Assembly: GCF_000328685.1 (NCBI RefSeq) | Contig: NC_019974.1 | Span: 1,789,001-1,853,000 of the forward strand | Source of the DNA: Natronococcus occultus SP4 | GTDB taxonomy: Archaea; Halobacteriota; Halobacteria; Halobacteriales; Natrialbaceae | DNA length: 64,000 nucleotides | Reading direction: 5' to 3' | In this document: positions 35,998 through 45,502 of the stretch, piece after piece | How positions within the stretch are numbered: the stretch's first letter is position 1 | Layout: the number at the start of each line of letters is the position of its first letter | Translations under genes and position numbers: made by a program | The notes under the pieces: generated by a model | What the model saw: the letters and a program-made list of their open reading frames with translations, nothing else | Database searches by the model: none | Told to the model about the DNA's origin: nothing

Positions 35998-36840
35998 CTA
36001 CGTGAGCCGGAGGAACCGACGGTCGTCCTCGCGCTCCTCGGTCGCGGGGTACATGATCACGAAGTTGCCCTCCGTGAGCCGGGAGACGCGCTTGGGAAGC
36101 GTCTGTAGCTCGGGGTGCCAGCCGGGGTCGTTCCGACGGGCACTCACACAGACGACGAGGTCTGGGCCCCGCACCTCGCGCAGCCGCGAGCGAAGCGCCG
36201 TCCAGTCGGCCACCGACTCGATCGTCTCGGGGACGTCCGGCTCGACGGTCGCGAAGGCGTCCTCGAGCCCTTCGGCGTCGCCCTCGACCGCGAGGACGCG
36301 GATCGGTGCACCGGTTCGCTCGGCGACCAGCTTCGCCGTGCGCAGCGCTTCGGGGAAGCCGTCGTTACGATCGATCCCCGGCGGGAGGACCAGGACGATT
36401 CGACGGGTCGTGTTGAGCGGTTCGCGGACGCGCCCGACCAGCGTCAGCTGTGTGGTTCGGCGCAGCACCTGATCGATGGTGTGGCCGAACACCCGTTGCT
36501 CCCGGGAGCGGGCGCCGTCCCAGCCGATGACGAGCGTCGAGATCCGGTTCTCGAGTGCTGAGCGGACGACCCCCGAGGCGACGTTGTGGTCGATCCGCGC
36601 GTGGCCCTCGATCGGTACCTCCGCGCCCGCGGCGTACTCCTCGAGGTCGGCGAGGGCGTCCTCGGCCGCGGCGACCCGGGAGCGGGTTCGTGTGACCGAC
36701 TCCGGAGGGACGACCGAGACCGTATGCACCGGCTCTCCGACGCGCACGTCCCGGATCGCGAAGGCGAGGTCCAGCAGGGACTCGGCGTATCGCGACTCGC
36801 TGGAGACCGGGACGAGGATCCGCTGTGGCGTCTCGTCGGG
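35998..36840 (-). pseudogene. USP-domain half of a frameshifted antiporter-USP gene
   Basis: About 280 codons encoding tandem universal-stress-like domains: [20 protein letters not shown], then [20 protein letters not shown] and [16 protein letters not shown]. In this frame the sequence joins smoothly to the antiporter only if one base is removed from a run of four C (complement of GGGG at 36838-36841), giving [20 protein letters not shown]. Antiporter-USP fusions are common in haloarchaea. The frame's own upstream codons read antiporter DNA out of frame, so no independent start is credible. Mutation, slippage or sequencing error are all possible. Confidence 0.7.
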
Positions 36841-38098
36841 GTCCGTAGGGTCGCTGCTCGCGGTTCCGGGCGAGGACGCCGCCGGAGCGTTCGACGACGG
36901 CGGGGCTGACGATGGCGACGACAAGGATCATCAGTACGACCGCGTTGAGCATCTCGAGTCCGAACCCGGGGACGCCGGCGTCGAAGCCGATCTGGACGAT
37001 CGCGAGTGCGGCCGCGGCCTGGCCGACCGAGAGTCCGAACATGCTCCGGACCTCGTCGCGATCGTAGCCGTAGAGCTTCCCGGTCGCCCACGCCGCGGCG
37101 TACTTCGTCGTGAAGACCATGACGATCAGCGAGCCGGCGATGACCAGCGTGTCGGCGCCCGCCAGAAGGACGCGGACGTCGACGAGCATCCCGACGGACA
37201 GCAGGAAGAAGGGGATAAAGAGGGCGTTGCCGACGAACTCGATGCGGTTCATCAGTGGTCCGGTTTCGGGAATCAGCCGGTTGAGCGCGAGTCCGGCGAG
37301 GAAGGCGCCGATGATATGCTCGACGCCGGCGAGTTCGGCCAGGAACGCACAGAGAAAGAGGACGGCCATGACGAACAGAAACTCGAAGTAGCTCTCCTCG
37401 GCGCGGCCGCGGAAGAACCACCGTCCGAGCCGAGGGACGAGCAGCCAGACACCGACGAAAAAGACGGTCAGCCCGACCCCGAGCTGGAGCCAGAACGCGG
37501 CGTCGAGCGCCCCGTCGATGGAGGCGATCACGACCGCGAGCACGAGCAAGGCGAGAGTGTCGGTCAGGATCGTCCCGCCGATCGTCGCGGTCACCGCCTC
37601 GTTGGTCGCGATTCCCAGACGGTTGACGACGGGATACGCGAGCAGTGTATGTGAGGCGAAGATGGCGGCGAACAGCGACGCGGCCGCAACGGTCAGATCG
37701 AGAACGTAAACGCCAACGACGGTGCCGACCGCCTGCGGGACGAGAAAGGAGAGCAGCCCGAAGACGACGCTGCGATCCCTGTACTCGACGAACTGGCCGA
37801 GGTTGATCTCGAGGCCCGCGACGAACATCAGGTAGACGAGTCCGACCTCACCGAGCAGCTGGATCGTCGCGTCGCGCTCGAGCAGGTGAAGGCCGTTGGG
37901 GCCGATCGCGGCGCCGACGAGGATGATCCCGACGATTCCGGGAAGTCGGTACCGCTCGAGCGCCAGCGGTGCGACCAGAAAGATCACCATCGCGAGCCCG
38001 AAGATCAGGATCGGATCGTCGAACGGAACCGCGAGTGACTCCTCGATAGCACCAGCAGCGGTCGTGGCCGGCACGGTGGTACCCGACTGAGACGGCAT
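36365..38098 (-). CDS. CPA2/KefB-type cation:proton antiporter, C-terminus frameshifted
   Basis: The N-terminal 420 or so residues form a polytopic monovalent cation:proton antiporter domain with about 12-13 hydrophobic segments, including [37 protein letters not shown] and [15 protein letters not shown]. After about residue 420 (near 36840) the frame departs into Arg/Pro-rich sequence, the shadow of the USP region, until a stop at 36365. Cytoplasmic USP domains normally gate or tune such transporters. Whether the truncated product works is unknown. Confidence 0.82.
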   Translation of the reverse strand: MPSQSGTTVPATTAAGAIEESLAVPFDDPILIFGLAMVIFLVAPLALERYRLPGIVGIILVGAAIGPNGLHLLERDATIQLLGEVGLVYLMFVAGLEINLGQFVEYRDRSVVFGLLSFLVPQAVGTVVGVYVLDLTVAAASLFAAIFASHTLLAYPVVNRLGIATNEAVTATIGGTILTDTLALLVLAVVIASIDGALDAAFWLQLGVGLTVFFVGVWLLVPRLGRWFFRGRAEESYFEFLFVMAVLFLCAFLAELAGVEHIIGAFLAGLALNRLIPETGPLMNRIEFVGNALFIPFFLLSVGMLVDVRVLLAGADTLVIAGSLIVMVFTTKYAAAWATGKLYGYDRDEVRSMFGLSVGQAAAALAIVQIGFDAGVPGFGLEMLNAVVLMILVVAIVSPAVVERSGGVLARNREQRPYGPRRDATADPRPGLQRVAIRRVPAGPRLRDPGRARRRAGAYGLGRPSGVGHTNPLPGRRGRGRPRRPRGVRRGRGGTDRGPRADRPQRRLGGRPLSTREPDLDARHRLGRRPLPGATGVRPHHRSGAAPNHTADAGRARPRTAQHDPSNRPGPPAGDRS

Positions 38099-38221
38099 CG
38101 TCCCGACTGTCGATCTCCTGACCCATCAAGGACTAGCTACTCTATTGCCGGGTCGGGATCGACGGAGCCGACGGCCAGTGCGTCGCCGACGTTAACACGG
38201 AGGCAGCCGTACGACGGCGCG

Positions 38222-38644
38222 ATGACAGCCGATGGGGACCCGTCGTCGATCCGTTCGATCGCCGTCTCCGCGACGGACGTCGTTGACGCCTACGTCTACG
38301 GTCGGGAGAATCCCGGCACCGCCGTTCTTCGAGCGACGCCGCCGTTTCACGGCCGAATGCGGGCCAGAATTCACGTCTACCACGAGGACGACGCTCGCGT
38401 GACCGGTGCAGTTCACGTCTCGCCCGACGCGCTCCTCGAGGACGACGCGGTCGCGAACTACCCCACGCTCGAGGACAAACGCGCGGACGCGTCGGCCGAA
38501 GAGACCGATCGGATCCGGAAACGCCACGCCGAGGCGGTCGACGACTGGCGCGAGCGGGCCCGGGGTGCGATCGTCGACGCGACGACCCTGGAGACCGACG
38601 ACGGACCGCACGCGGTCGACGTCAAGACGCTCGACATCGGATAG
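38222..38644 (+). CDS. Conserved haloarchaeal protein of unknown function
   Basis: A 140-residue protein: a beta-rich N-terminal half (ATDVVDAYVYGRENPGTAVL, RARIHVYHEDDARV) and a charged helical C-terminal half. No family is recognised. It is divergent from the antiporter gene, sharing a 123-bp promoter region. Confidence 0.65.
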   Translation: MTADGDPSSIRSIAVSATDVVDAYVYGRENPGTAVLRATPPFHGRMRARIHVYHEDDARVTGAVHVSPDALLEDDAVANYPTLEDKRADASAEETDRIRKRHAEAVDDWRERARGAIVDATTLETDDGPHAVDVKTLDIG

Positions 38645-38727
38645 GCTCGGTGTCGCCGTTGTAGCCTGCACTTTCACTTTCACCCCGGACGGATCGGATT
38701 CACGGTCCGTCCGGTCGATTTCGAACT

Positions 38728-38937
38728 ATGTCCCAGACCGTGGTGCGGATCGACGCCCGGAGCCAGCGAACCGAACTCGCCGACGCCGTCGCGGCGCGTC
38801 GACCGCCGCGGCGGCGGGTCGACGTCTCCTCGCTGCACCTCGAGGAGATCGAGACCTACGTCGAGGTGAACCTCGAGACAGACCGCGTCTCCCTCGAACG
38901 TCGGGGTGCCCGAACCTACCTCGTGGTCGAGCGCTGA
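38728..38937 (+). CDS. Small conserved protein of unknown function
   Basis: A 69-residue mixed-charge protein starting MSQTVVRIDARSQRTELADA and ending RTYLVVER. Beta-hairpin-like repeats (YVEVNLETDRVSLERRG) suggest a compact fold. No homologue is recognised from memory. Confidence 0.5.
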   Translation: MSQTVVRIDARSQRTELADAVAARRPPRRRVDVSSLHLEEIETYVEVNLETDRVSLERRGARTYLVVER

Positions 38938-39035
38938 ACGGAGCCGCGGCTTCGAGACCGCGGCCAGTCTCGGAGAAACGCGGCCGACGGTGAAACGCGA
39001 CGACGCCCCTCGAACCACGCGGGACGTCGAGCGGT

Positions 39036-40199
39036 CTATATCGGAAGCGGCACCCAGCCCGACGTCGGGAAGACGCCGACGAGCGCGAGGACGGCGATGA
39101 CGAACGTCGTCGCGACGATGCTGGTCGCGGGCGGGTCCCAGTGGGTGTCGCCGTGCATGTAGAAGATCCGCTGGGAGAGTTCGCCGAACAGCGCGCCGAG
39201 AACGCCGAAGATCGCCCCGAGGACGATCGCCTCGGCCAGCAGGAGCTCCGCCTGGGCTGCGCTCGGCGTCGCGTCGGCCAGCGTCAACCCGGCGTAAGCC
39301 ATCGGCGCCGTCGCCGCCGGGAGCGTGATGTGGTGTGTGACGGGCACCGGTACCTGAAAGGTGGCGAAGTCGTCGGTAATGCCGAGATTGAGAAAGATCA
39401 GGCTGGCCGCGCTGATCCCGAACGCGAGGTACGGACTGCCGGTCGCCCAGAACGTGAGTCCGCCGAGGACGCCGAACGCGAACCCGATGATGGTGACGCC
39501 GGACCACTGATAGTACCACGGCAGCCAGGGCTCGACGTCGAGTCGAGGATCCGGCTCGCCGGCTTCGCCCGCGGTCGCGTGGTCGTCCTCGCGTTCGAAC
39601 GGCGAGACGTCAAGGAGGCCGTCGGCACGAACGTCGCCGATCGCGCCGTACCCCAGCGCGAGTCGGTGCGCGAGCGCCGAGATCACGACGCCCATCGCGA
39701 TCGGATCCCACGGCAGGCCGAGGCCGTCGGAGACGAAAAACACTAGGAAGCCAAGGACGCCGAACGCACCGCCGACGAGCAACACGTCGTCGTGCTTGCC
39801 GGCGAACGCGATCAGGATGTTCTTCCCGTCGTGATACCCCCAGTTCCCGCCGAACCCGGGCTCCATGTACCCCTGCTTCGCGGCGTACGCGGTCGCGGCG
39901 GCACCCGCCGCGAAGGCGATATGCGGGCCGAAGAAGGCACCGAAGGCGATCTCGGCGGTGACGCCCCCCGCGGGATCTCCGAGCCCGAACCCGTCCTCGA
40001 GGGAGACCATTCCGGCGATTCGAGCCATCTCACCCGCGATCACCATGAACCCGGTAAACACGAACGCGGGAAGCGCCCCGAGCGCCGCGCCGAGGACGCC
40101 GCCGGCGAACGCGGCGACGAGCATCGCGAGCAACAGCTCGATCGGCCAGCCCAGCACCTGGAGAACAACGACGTCCGCCCCCAGCGTCTCAACCGACAC
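39036..40199 (-). CDS. Polytopic membrane protein of unknown function
   Basis: A 387-residue protein with eight or more hydrophobic, Gly/Ala-rich segments and a hydrophilic central loop (about residues 195-230, with FEREDDHATAGEAGEPD). Conserved-looking GNWGYHDGKN and VPVTHHITLP contain His and Asp that may matter. It resembles uncharacterised haloarchaeal membrane proteins rather than a known transporter family. An AT-richer 285-bp region upstream probably holds its promoter. Confidence 0.75.
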   Translation of the reverse strand: MSVETLGADVVVLQVLGWPIELLLAMLVAAFAGGVLGAALGALPAFVFTGFMVIAGEMARIAGMVSLEDGFGLGDPAGGVTAEIAFGAFFGPHIAFAAGAAATAYAAKQGYMEPGFGGNWGYHDGKNILIAFAGKHDDVLLVGGAFGVLGFLVFFVSDGLGLPWDPIAMGVVISALAHRLALGYGAIGDVRADGLLDVSPFEREDDHATAGEAGEPDPRLDVEPWLPWYYQWSGVTIIGFAFGVLGGLTFWATGSPYLAFGISAASLIFLNLGITDDFATFQVPVPVTHHITLPAATAPMAYAGLTLADATPSAAQAELLLAEAIVLGAIFGVLGALFGELSQRIFYMHGDTHWDPPATSIVATTFVIAVLALVGVFPTSGWVPLPI

Positions 40200-40484
40200 G
40201 GGTGGTCACCTCCAGTTTCGACCGACGCTGTCTCGGAGCGGGAGTCCCGTGCTTCGAGCCGGATTGGCGTCCACCGTTCACACGTGCCCGTCTCGGACTG
40301 ACTGCGTCGTGTATTCGTGCTGCGGATCGAGTGGCGGTACTGATCGAAGCATCACCCATCATGGTAACCACTCACCCCGGACGTTGGCCCGAGTTGAGTC
40401 GTGTGATGACATCACAACCAATCAGTAATAGTTTCCTCACGGATCGGGGAACGTTCCGAACGAGTGAATTATTACGGACAAGCG

Positions 40485-41015
40485 TCAGCTCGATCGAATC
40501 CACTCGATCAGGGCCGCCGGAAGCGCGTCGCGGGTCTCCGGTGTCACCGCGAAGATCGCGACGTCCTCGCGAGACCGAACCGACTCGAGAAACGGGTCCG
40601 ACTCGCGGACGGCGATCGACGCGAGGACCGGTGTCCGTGAGTCGAGCACGCGCCGCGTGGCCGTAACGAACTGATCGCTCTCGAGTTGCATCGGCGCGAG
40701 TTCGTCGATAACGACGCAGTCGCAGTCGTCGACGGCCGTCGAAAGCGCCGACCGGGAGAGCCGACCGACCGCGGCGACGTCGACCCCGTACCTGCTAACG
40801 GCGGGACCGTCGACGTCGACGTGTGCCATCACCGCTCGTTCACCGGTCGCCAGATCGACGATCTCGAACCCGACGCGGTCGCCGTCCTCGCGGAGTTCGG
40901 GACAGACGAGCCCGCCCACGGCCTTCCCGTCGTCCCGAAGCACAGCAACGGTTCGCTCGAGTGCGGTCGTCTTCCCGCTTCGCGGCGGACCAGTGACGAG
41001 GGCGTTTCGTGGCAT
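40485..41015 (-). CDS. THEP1-type nucleoside-triphosphatase
   Basis: A 176-residue P-loop NTPase with Walker A TGPPRSGKTT, a Walker B-like CDCVVIDELAPMQL and the C-terminal SIAVRESDPFLESVR. The pattern matches the archaeal/eukaryotic THEP1/NTPCR family, which hydrolyses NTPs and may act in nucleotide housekeeping. The ATG at 41015 starts MPRNALVTGPP, placing the P-loop normally. Confidence 0.85.
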   Translation of the reverse strand: MPRNALVTGPPRSGKTTALERTVAVLRDDGKAVGGLVCPELREDGDRVGFEIVDLATGERAVMAHVDVDGPAVSRYGVDVAAVGRLSRSALSTAVDDCDCVVIDELAPMQLESDQFVTATRRVLDSRTPVLASIAVRESDPFLESVRSREDVAIFAVTPETRDALPAALIEWIRSS

Positions 41016-41130
41016 CGGTCGCGTCGTTCGTCTCGTGGCGGCGTAGCGGTACCGGCTCGAGGCCGACGCTCTCGAAAGAGTCCCCGCCACGACCCCCGAG
41101 CGTTTTCACGCCGCTCGTCGGACGACCCCC

Positions 41131-42153
41131 ATGACGCCTGCTCGAGACGGCGATCGATCGACTTCCGACCGCGGATCCGCGCGGCGTCGCGTCCTCGAAG
41201 GAGCCGCCGGCGTCGTCGCTGCCGGGGCGATCGGAACGACGGGATCGGTCGGCGCAAGGACGAACGACCCGAACGGCGAAACGGACGAGCGAACCGCCGC
41301 TTCGCGGAACACCGACGAGTTACCGCTGTTCGACGGACACGTTCACCTGATTCCCGAGGAGACGCTCGGCAGGGTGCCACTCGGTGCGAATCAGCTGATC
41401 GCGTGGATGGACGAGAACGGGATCGACCGCGCCGTCGTGCTGGCGCTTGACTCCCCGGAGAGCTACCCGGTACCGGCCTCGAGTCCGTGGGTCCTCGATC
41501 AGGTCGACGCCTACCCCGAGCGCCTGCTCCCGTTCTGTACGATCGATCCGCGGACGCTCGTCTACGGCGAGGACGCCGCCGAGAATCTGCTCGAGCGATA
41601 CGTCGAACGGGGCGCCCGCGGGTTCGGCGAGCTGAAGGCCGGCGTACCGATCGACGACCCCCGCGTCGAGCGGCTCTACGAGCTGTGTGCCGAGCACGAG
41701 CTCCCGATCCTCTTTCACACCGACGAGAAGGCGATGACCGACGACGTCGGCCTCCCGGGCCTCGAGGACGTTGTCGCCTCCTTTCCGGAGGTGGACTTCC
41801 TCGCGCACGCCCACGGCTGGTGGGCCCACGTCGCGGCCGACGTCGAGGAAGCCGACCTCGGAGAGTACCCCGACGGCGAGATCGACGAGCCCGGACGCGT
41901 CCCGGAGCTTCTCGGGCGGTACGACAACCTCTACGGCGACCTCTCGGGGATCTCGGGCTGGAACGCGCTCACCCGCGATCCCGCGTTCGGGCAAGCCTTC
42001 CTCGAGACCCACGCCGACCAGCTGGTGTTTGGCACCGACTTTCTCCACCCCGAACAGGCGATCCCGCAGCTCGAGCTGTTCGAGCGGTTCGACCTCGATC
42101 GCTCGGCGCGGGCCGCGATCCGCTACGAGAACCTGGCGTCCGTTCTCGCCTAG
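41131..42153 (+). CDS. Tat-exported amidohydrolase-2 family protein
   Basis: A 340-residue protein. A Tat-like signal, SARRRVLEGAAGVVAAGA, precedes a TIM-barrel amidohydrolase with metal ligands in FDGHVHLIPEE, ILFHTDEK, LAHAHGWW and FGTDFLHPE. Members include decarboxylases and lactonases acting on small aromatics. The start at 41131 keeps the twin arginines. Substrate unknown. Confidence 0.85.
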   Translation: MTPARDGDRSTSDRGSARRRVLEGAAGVVAAGAIGTTGSVGARTNDPNGETDERTAASRNTDELPLFDGHVHLIPEETLGRVPLGANQLIAWMDENGIDRAVVLALDSPESYPVPASSPWVLDQVDAYPERLLPFCTIDPRTLVYGEDAAENLLERYVERGARGFGELKAGVPIDDPRVERLYELCAEHELPILFHTDEKAMTDDVGLPGLEDVVASFPEVDFLAHAHGWWAHVAADVEEADLGEYPDGEIDEPGRVPELLGRYDNLYGDLSGISGWNALTRDPAFGQAFLETHADQLVFGTDFLHPEQAIPQLELFERFDLDRSARAAIRYENLASVLA

Positions 42154-42219
42154 ATCGCCGGCCTCGAGCCTGCCACTTCGCCGCCAACCTATATACGTCA
42201 GCCCGGTGCCAATACGCGT

Positions 42220-42474
42220 ATGGCTGAAACGACGGACCACGAGGAGGACGTCTCGCGCGACGAAGCGGCCGACCTGTTGCAGGACCTCGCCCGGGAGATC
42301 CGCGGCGAAGGTCCGGTCGACGTCCACGTCGGCAACAAGACCCTGGCGCTGACGCCGTCCTCGACGCTCGAGTACGGGATCGAGGTCGAGGAACGATCGC
42401 CGATGCTTGGGGGCGACCGCGAGGAGATCACCGTCACGCTCGAATGGGAGATCGAGGACGAACCGACCGAGTAG
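42220..42474 (+). CDS. Amphi-Trp domain protein
   Basis: An 84-residue protein with the amphi-Trp pattern: alternating strands in VDVHVGNKTLALTPSSTLEY and ITVTLEWEIEDE after a helical LLQDLAREIRGEG. Such proteins are common, uncharacterised haloarchaeal small proteins. Start MAETTDHEEDVSRDE at 42220. Confidence 0.8.
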   Translation: MAETTDHEEDVSRDEAADLLQDLAREIRGEGPVDVHVGNKTLALTPSSTLEYGIEVEERSPMLGGDREEITVTLEWEIEDEPTE

Positions 42475-42658
42475 CCACCGCTCTCCGCACTCGCCGACTC
42501 GCTGAGTCGCAGAAAGCGGTCTCACGGGCGTCCACAGCCCCGCCGTCCGTCAGTCGCAAGTAGCGGTTTCCGAGGACGGCGACGTCCTCGTTCGAATTCG
42601 GGAAAACGTTCTCACGTCGTCGACGCACGCGCTGTTCTTGGTAACAGACACGCAGCAT

Positions 42659-42954
42659 TCAATTCGTATCATATTCGATGAATCGAACGTGAACTGTGAT
42701 ATCAAACTCCGTTTGCTCGTTGATGCGTTCGTTTAACGCTGCCGGCAACTCCGGATTCGAGTCACCAACTGGTTGTTCAACCGTGATAACGACACGTTCG
42801 GGTCGTTCGAGCCCGATCCCGCTTTCGAGCAACACCTCCGTTTCGAGGGGGATACCTTCTTCGAGGAACAGTTCAACGCCGAGTAGATGGACGTCCTCGT
42901 ACTCTGATGACTCGAGGACGGCTTCCGATTCCGTCTCGATGGTGCTTTCGAGAG
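42659..42954 (-). pseudogene. C-terminal fragment of the DUF389 gene, cut off by a MITE
   Basis: Read on the minus strand from the element edge, the frame gives about 95 residues beginning ALESTIETESEAVLE, containing EQPVGDSNPELPAALNERIN, ending FIEYDTN and a stop at 42659-42661. This is the soluble C-terminal domain expected after the membrane part of TIGR00341/DUF389 proteins. Joining it to the upstream part after removing the insertion plus one 10-bp duplication restores 442 codons exactly. It lacks its own start and is unlikely to be made. Confidence 0.85.
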
Positions 42955-43177
42955 CATTCGTCTTTAGCTAAGACTGCTGGTTATACTCCGTGGCGGAATT
43001 ATGCTTAACGGTATTAGTCGAACGAATCTAGCGGCTGAACCGCTGATGCGGCTGAGAGTCAACAGTACAGATAATGCAGAGACTGCTTTTTCGTCCCGCA
43101 GCGGTCGTATGCTGACGAAATCTACCTCCAAAACGGTGTTATTCGGTATTACTCTGAGTATTAGCTAAAGACGGATG
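42955..43177. mobile_element. MITE-like element, 223 bp, with 17-bp TIRs and 10-bp target duplication
   Basis: Left inverted repeat CATTCGTCTTTAGCTAA (42955-42971) and right TTAGCTAAAGACGGATG (43161-43177) match at 16 of 17 positions. Flanking CTTTCGAGAG occurs at 42945-42954 and 43178-43187, a 10-bp target duplication (12 if the adjoining TG is counted). The inside is AT-richer and codes for no transposase, so it must be mobilised in trans. A 10-bp duplication fits IS4/ISH8-group transposases, but that link is inferred. Confidence 0.88.
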
Positions 43178-44217
43178 CTTTCGAGAGTAGTATGTTCGTA
43201 CGATGCCCAGGTGACCCCAATCAAGAACGTCGACAGAACAAGGATCGCAACCGAGAAGACGATGATATGTCGTCGAACTTGCTCCCGTGCGACTCCCGTT
43301 TCTCCCCAGACATGTGGTCGGTAGCCCATAACCCATAGCGTCAGGAGTCCGGTGATATTGATAGCGAGTAGATTGACAAAAACGAGGATGATCGATCCGA
43401 CCGCAGCGTTAGGGGTCCCCCATGCAATCGCGATTCCAGCCGCTGCGGCAGGCGGAATTAACGCTGCAGCGATCATGACACCGACCAGTGCGGCCGAGAT
43501 CCCAGTTGCGAGGCTCAGCACGCCCGCAATTCCTGCTCCGAGCGCAACGAACAGCGAGAGGAGATCCGGAAGGAGTCGTTCACTGACTTCGTCGATCTCG
43601 ACGATATCGATGCCCGGTGGGACGAGAACCATCGATCTCGCGACCCATGCGAACGCCGCGGCACTGACGATTGCGACGATGACACCCAGTGCTTGATACT
43701 TGAGTCCGTTCCAGAAGAGGTCATTTTCGTTGAGAACGGTTCCAACGCTGGCTGCGAGCGCCGGCCCGATCAACGGTGCAATGACCATCGAACCGACCAC
43801 GACAGCGGCCGAATCGAGTAACAGGCCGGCCGTAGCGACGACTGCACTGAGCAGCGTCATCGTCACGTAGATCGGTATCGTCGAAATGAGACTGTTCGAC
43901 TCAACAGATAATTCGTGGCGACCAAGACGCTCATCGCCCAAGATCTCGCTTGCGTATCGCCGCTTGAGTGCACCGAACTGACGCGAGATGATCGTGTCTG
44001 CGGTGACGACGACCGTGTGATCCTCCTCATCAAGCCCTGCGTCCCGCAAGTCATCCAAGACGGTCTCGACTGCATTCGTCGGGAGTGTAAACGAGACGAG
44101 GACGGCGTACTCACCGTCGTCGGTCGGAACGACGGTATAGTCGATAGCTTTCGAGTCGAGTTCCTCCAGAACCGGTTCACGCGTCTGCGCTCGGAGTGAA
44201 ATTTCAATGTGGCGCAT
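43165..44217 (-). pseudogene. DUF389/TIGR00341 membrane protein, truncated by MITE insertion
   Basis: The 350-residue open part has an N-terminal ACT-like domain (MRHIEISLRAQTREPVLEEL) and the DUF389 membrane core, with segments such as VVGSMVIAPLIGPALAASVG and GVMIAAALIPPAAAAGIAIA. The frame runs into the right TIR and stops there (TAG at 43165-43167), replacing the last 90 or so residues with IRL. The lost C-terminal domain survives beyond the element. The membrane part may still be made. Family function is unknown. Confidence 0.88.
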
Positions 44218-44361
44218 AGGGAATCAGTCACCAGAAAACGTCATTAAGCACGGGTAGACATGATCTCTCGCTACAAGTTACGTACAGCTCGCTAAAGGCG
44301 GCGAGCCAAACCGAAACACCCTCCCTGGCCCGAGGACGCGGTCGCTTCGGTCAGCCGTCTT

Positions 44362-44490
44362 CGTCCTCGTCTTTCTCGCGGGTCACGTTCGTTCCCCGCT
44401 CGCTTTTTCGAGGACGCTTCCCTCACTCCGTTCAGTCGCGTCCTCGCCTTTCTCGCGGGTCACGTTCGTTCCCCGCTCGCTTTTTCGAGG
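44362..44490. repeat. 52-bp direct repeat, 77-bp period
   Basis: Two copies of a 52-bp sequence (44362-44413 and 44439-44490) differ at one base and share the core CTTTCTCGCGGGTCACG and CGCTCGCTTTTTCGAGG. The copies lie in the 288-bp gap downstream of the rhodanese gene and upstream of the DUF389 gene. No gene is supported in the gap. Confidence 0.85.
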
Positions 44491-44505
44491 GTTCGTTCGC
44501 TGCAC

Positions 44506-45396
44506 TCACTCACCCTCGCCCTTCTCTATCGGCGCTCGAATCAAATTCCCCCACTCGGTCCAGGAACCGTCGTAGTTGTGGACGTCCTCGTAGTCCAGCA
44601 GCTCGTGGAGCGCGAACCAGGCGATCGCCGAGCGCTCGCCGACCCGGCAGTAGGTGACGACCGTTTCCTCGCCGTCGATCCCCTGGTCGCCGTACAGCTC
44701 CTCGAGTTCGTCGGGCCCCTTGAATCGGCCGTCCTCGCGCAGGTTCGTCTTCACCGGGACGTTCGAGGCACCGGGGATGTGACCGCCCCGCTGGGCGGTT
44801 TCGCGGAGCCCCTCCGGGGCGATGATTTCGCCCGTGAACTCCTCGGGCGAGCGGACGTCGACCATCGGGATGTCCGCCTCGCGGGCCTTGTCGACGTCGT
44901 CCTTGTAGGCACGGATGCTCTCGAAGGGCCCCTTCGCGGTGTACTCGACGGGATCGAACTCCGGCTCCTCGTCGGTCAGCGGGTAGTCCTCGTTAACCCA
45001 GTAGTCCTTCCCGCCATCCAAGACCCGGGCGTCCTCGTGGCCGTAGTATTTGAACTCCCAGTAGGCAAAGAGCGCGAACCAGTTGGGGATCCAGCCGTTC
45101 CCGTAAAAGACGACCGTCGAGTCCTCGCTGATCCCGTGCTCGCCGACGGTCTCCTCGAACTCCGCTTTCTTGAGGATGTCCCGCTGGTCCTGATCGGAGA
45201 GGTCCTCGTCCCACTGCAGTCCGATCGCGCCCGGAACGTGGCCCTCGTCGTACCGGGAGGGGAAGTCGCCCTCCTCGGGCGACTCGGGGCTGTTGACTTC
45301 CACGAGACGGTAGTCGGGCTCGTCCGCCTGGAACTCCTCAAGGTGGTCTTCGACCCAGTCGGCCGAGACCAGCACGTCGGTGTCGTACTCGGTCAT
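44506..45396 (-). CDS. Thiosulfate sulfurtransferase (tandem rhodanese)
   Basis: A 296-residue two-domain rhodanese. The first domain (about 1-140) lacks the active Cys (VVFYGNGWIPNWF); the second carries it in VVTYCRVGERSAIAW, the CRxGxRS loop. It transfers sulfane sulfur from thiosulfate or another donor to a thiol or cyanide. The ATG at 45396 starts MTEYDTDVLVSADWV, typical for the family. A longer frame upstream is rejected. Confidence 0.92.
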   Translation of the reverse strand: MTEYDTDVLVSADWVEDHLEEFQADEPDYRLVEVNSPESPEEGDFPSRYDEGHVPGAIGLQWDEDLSDQDQRDILKKAEFEETVGEHGISEDSTVVFYGNGWIPNWFALFAYWEFKYYGHEDARVLDGGKDYWVNEDYPLTDEEPEFDPVEYTAKGPFESIRAYKDDVDKAREADIPMVDVRSPEEFTGEIIAPEGLRETAQRGGHIPGASNVPVKTNLREDGRFKGPDELEELYGDQGIDGEETVVTYCRVGERSAIAWFALHELLDYEDVHNYDGSWTEWGNLIRAPIEKGEGE

Positions 45397-45502
45397 GCGA
45401 AGCGTGCTCCGACGAGCAGCGGGAAAAGCGTAACACGGGCCGAGCCGACACGTCCGAAATCGGATCGGTACACATACGCCGCTGGACTGACGACCACCGC
45501 TA

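Noticed and set aside
36365-36837. C-terminal 160 codons of the antiporter frame as a real domain
   Set aside because: Arg/Pro/Gly-rich shadow of the USP domains that are readable in the adjacent frame.
42505-42735. Plus-strand frame of about 76 codons with protein-like composition
   Set aside because: Its end is antisense to the DUF389 C-terminal fragment and it has no start codon after the preceding stop.
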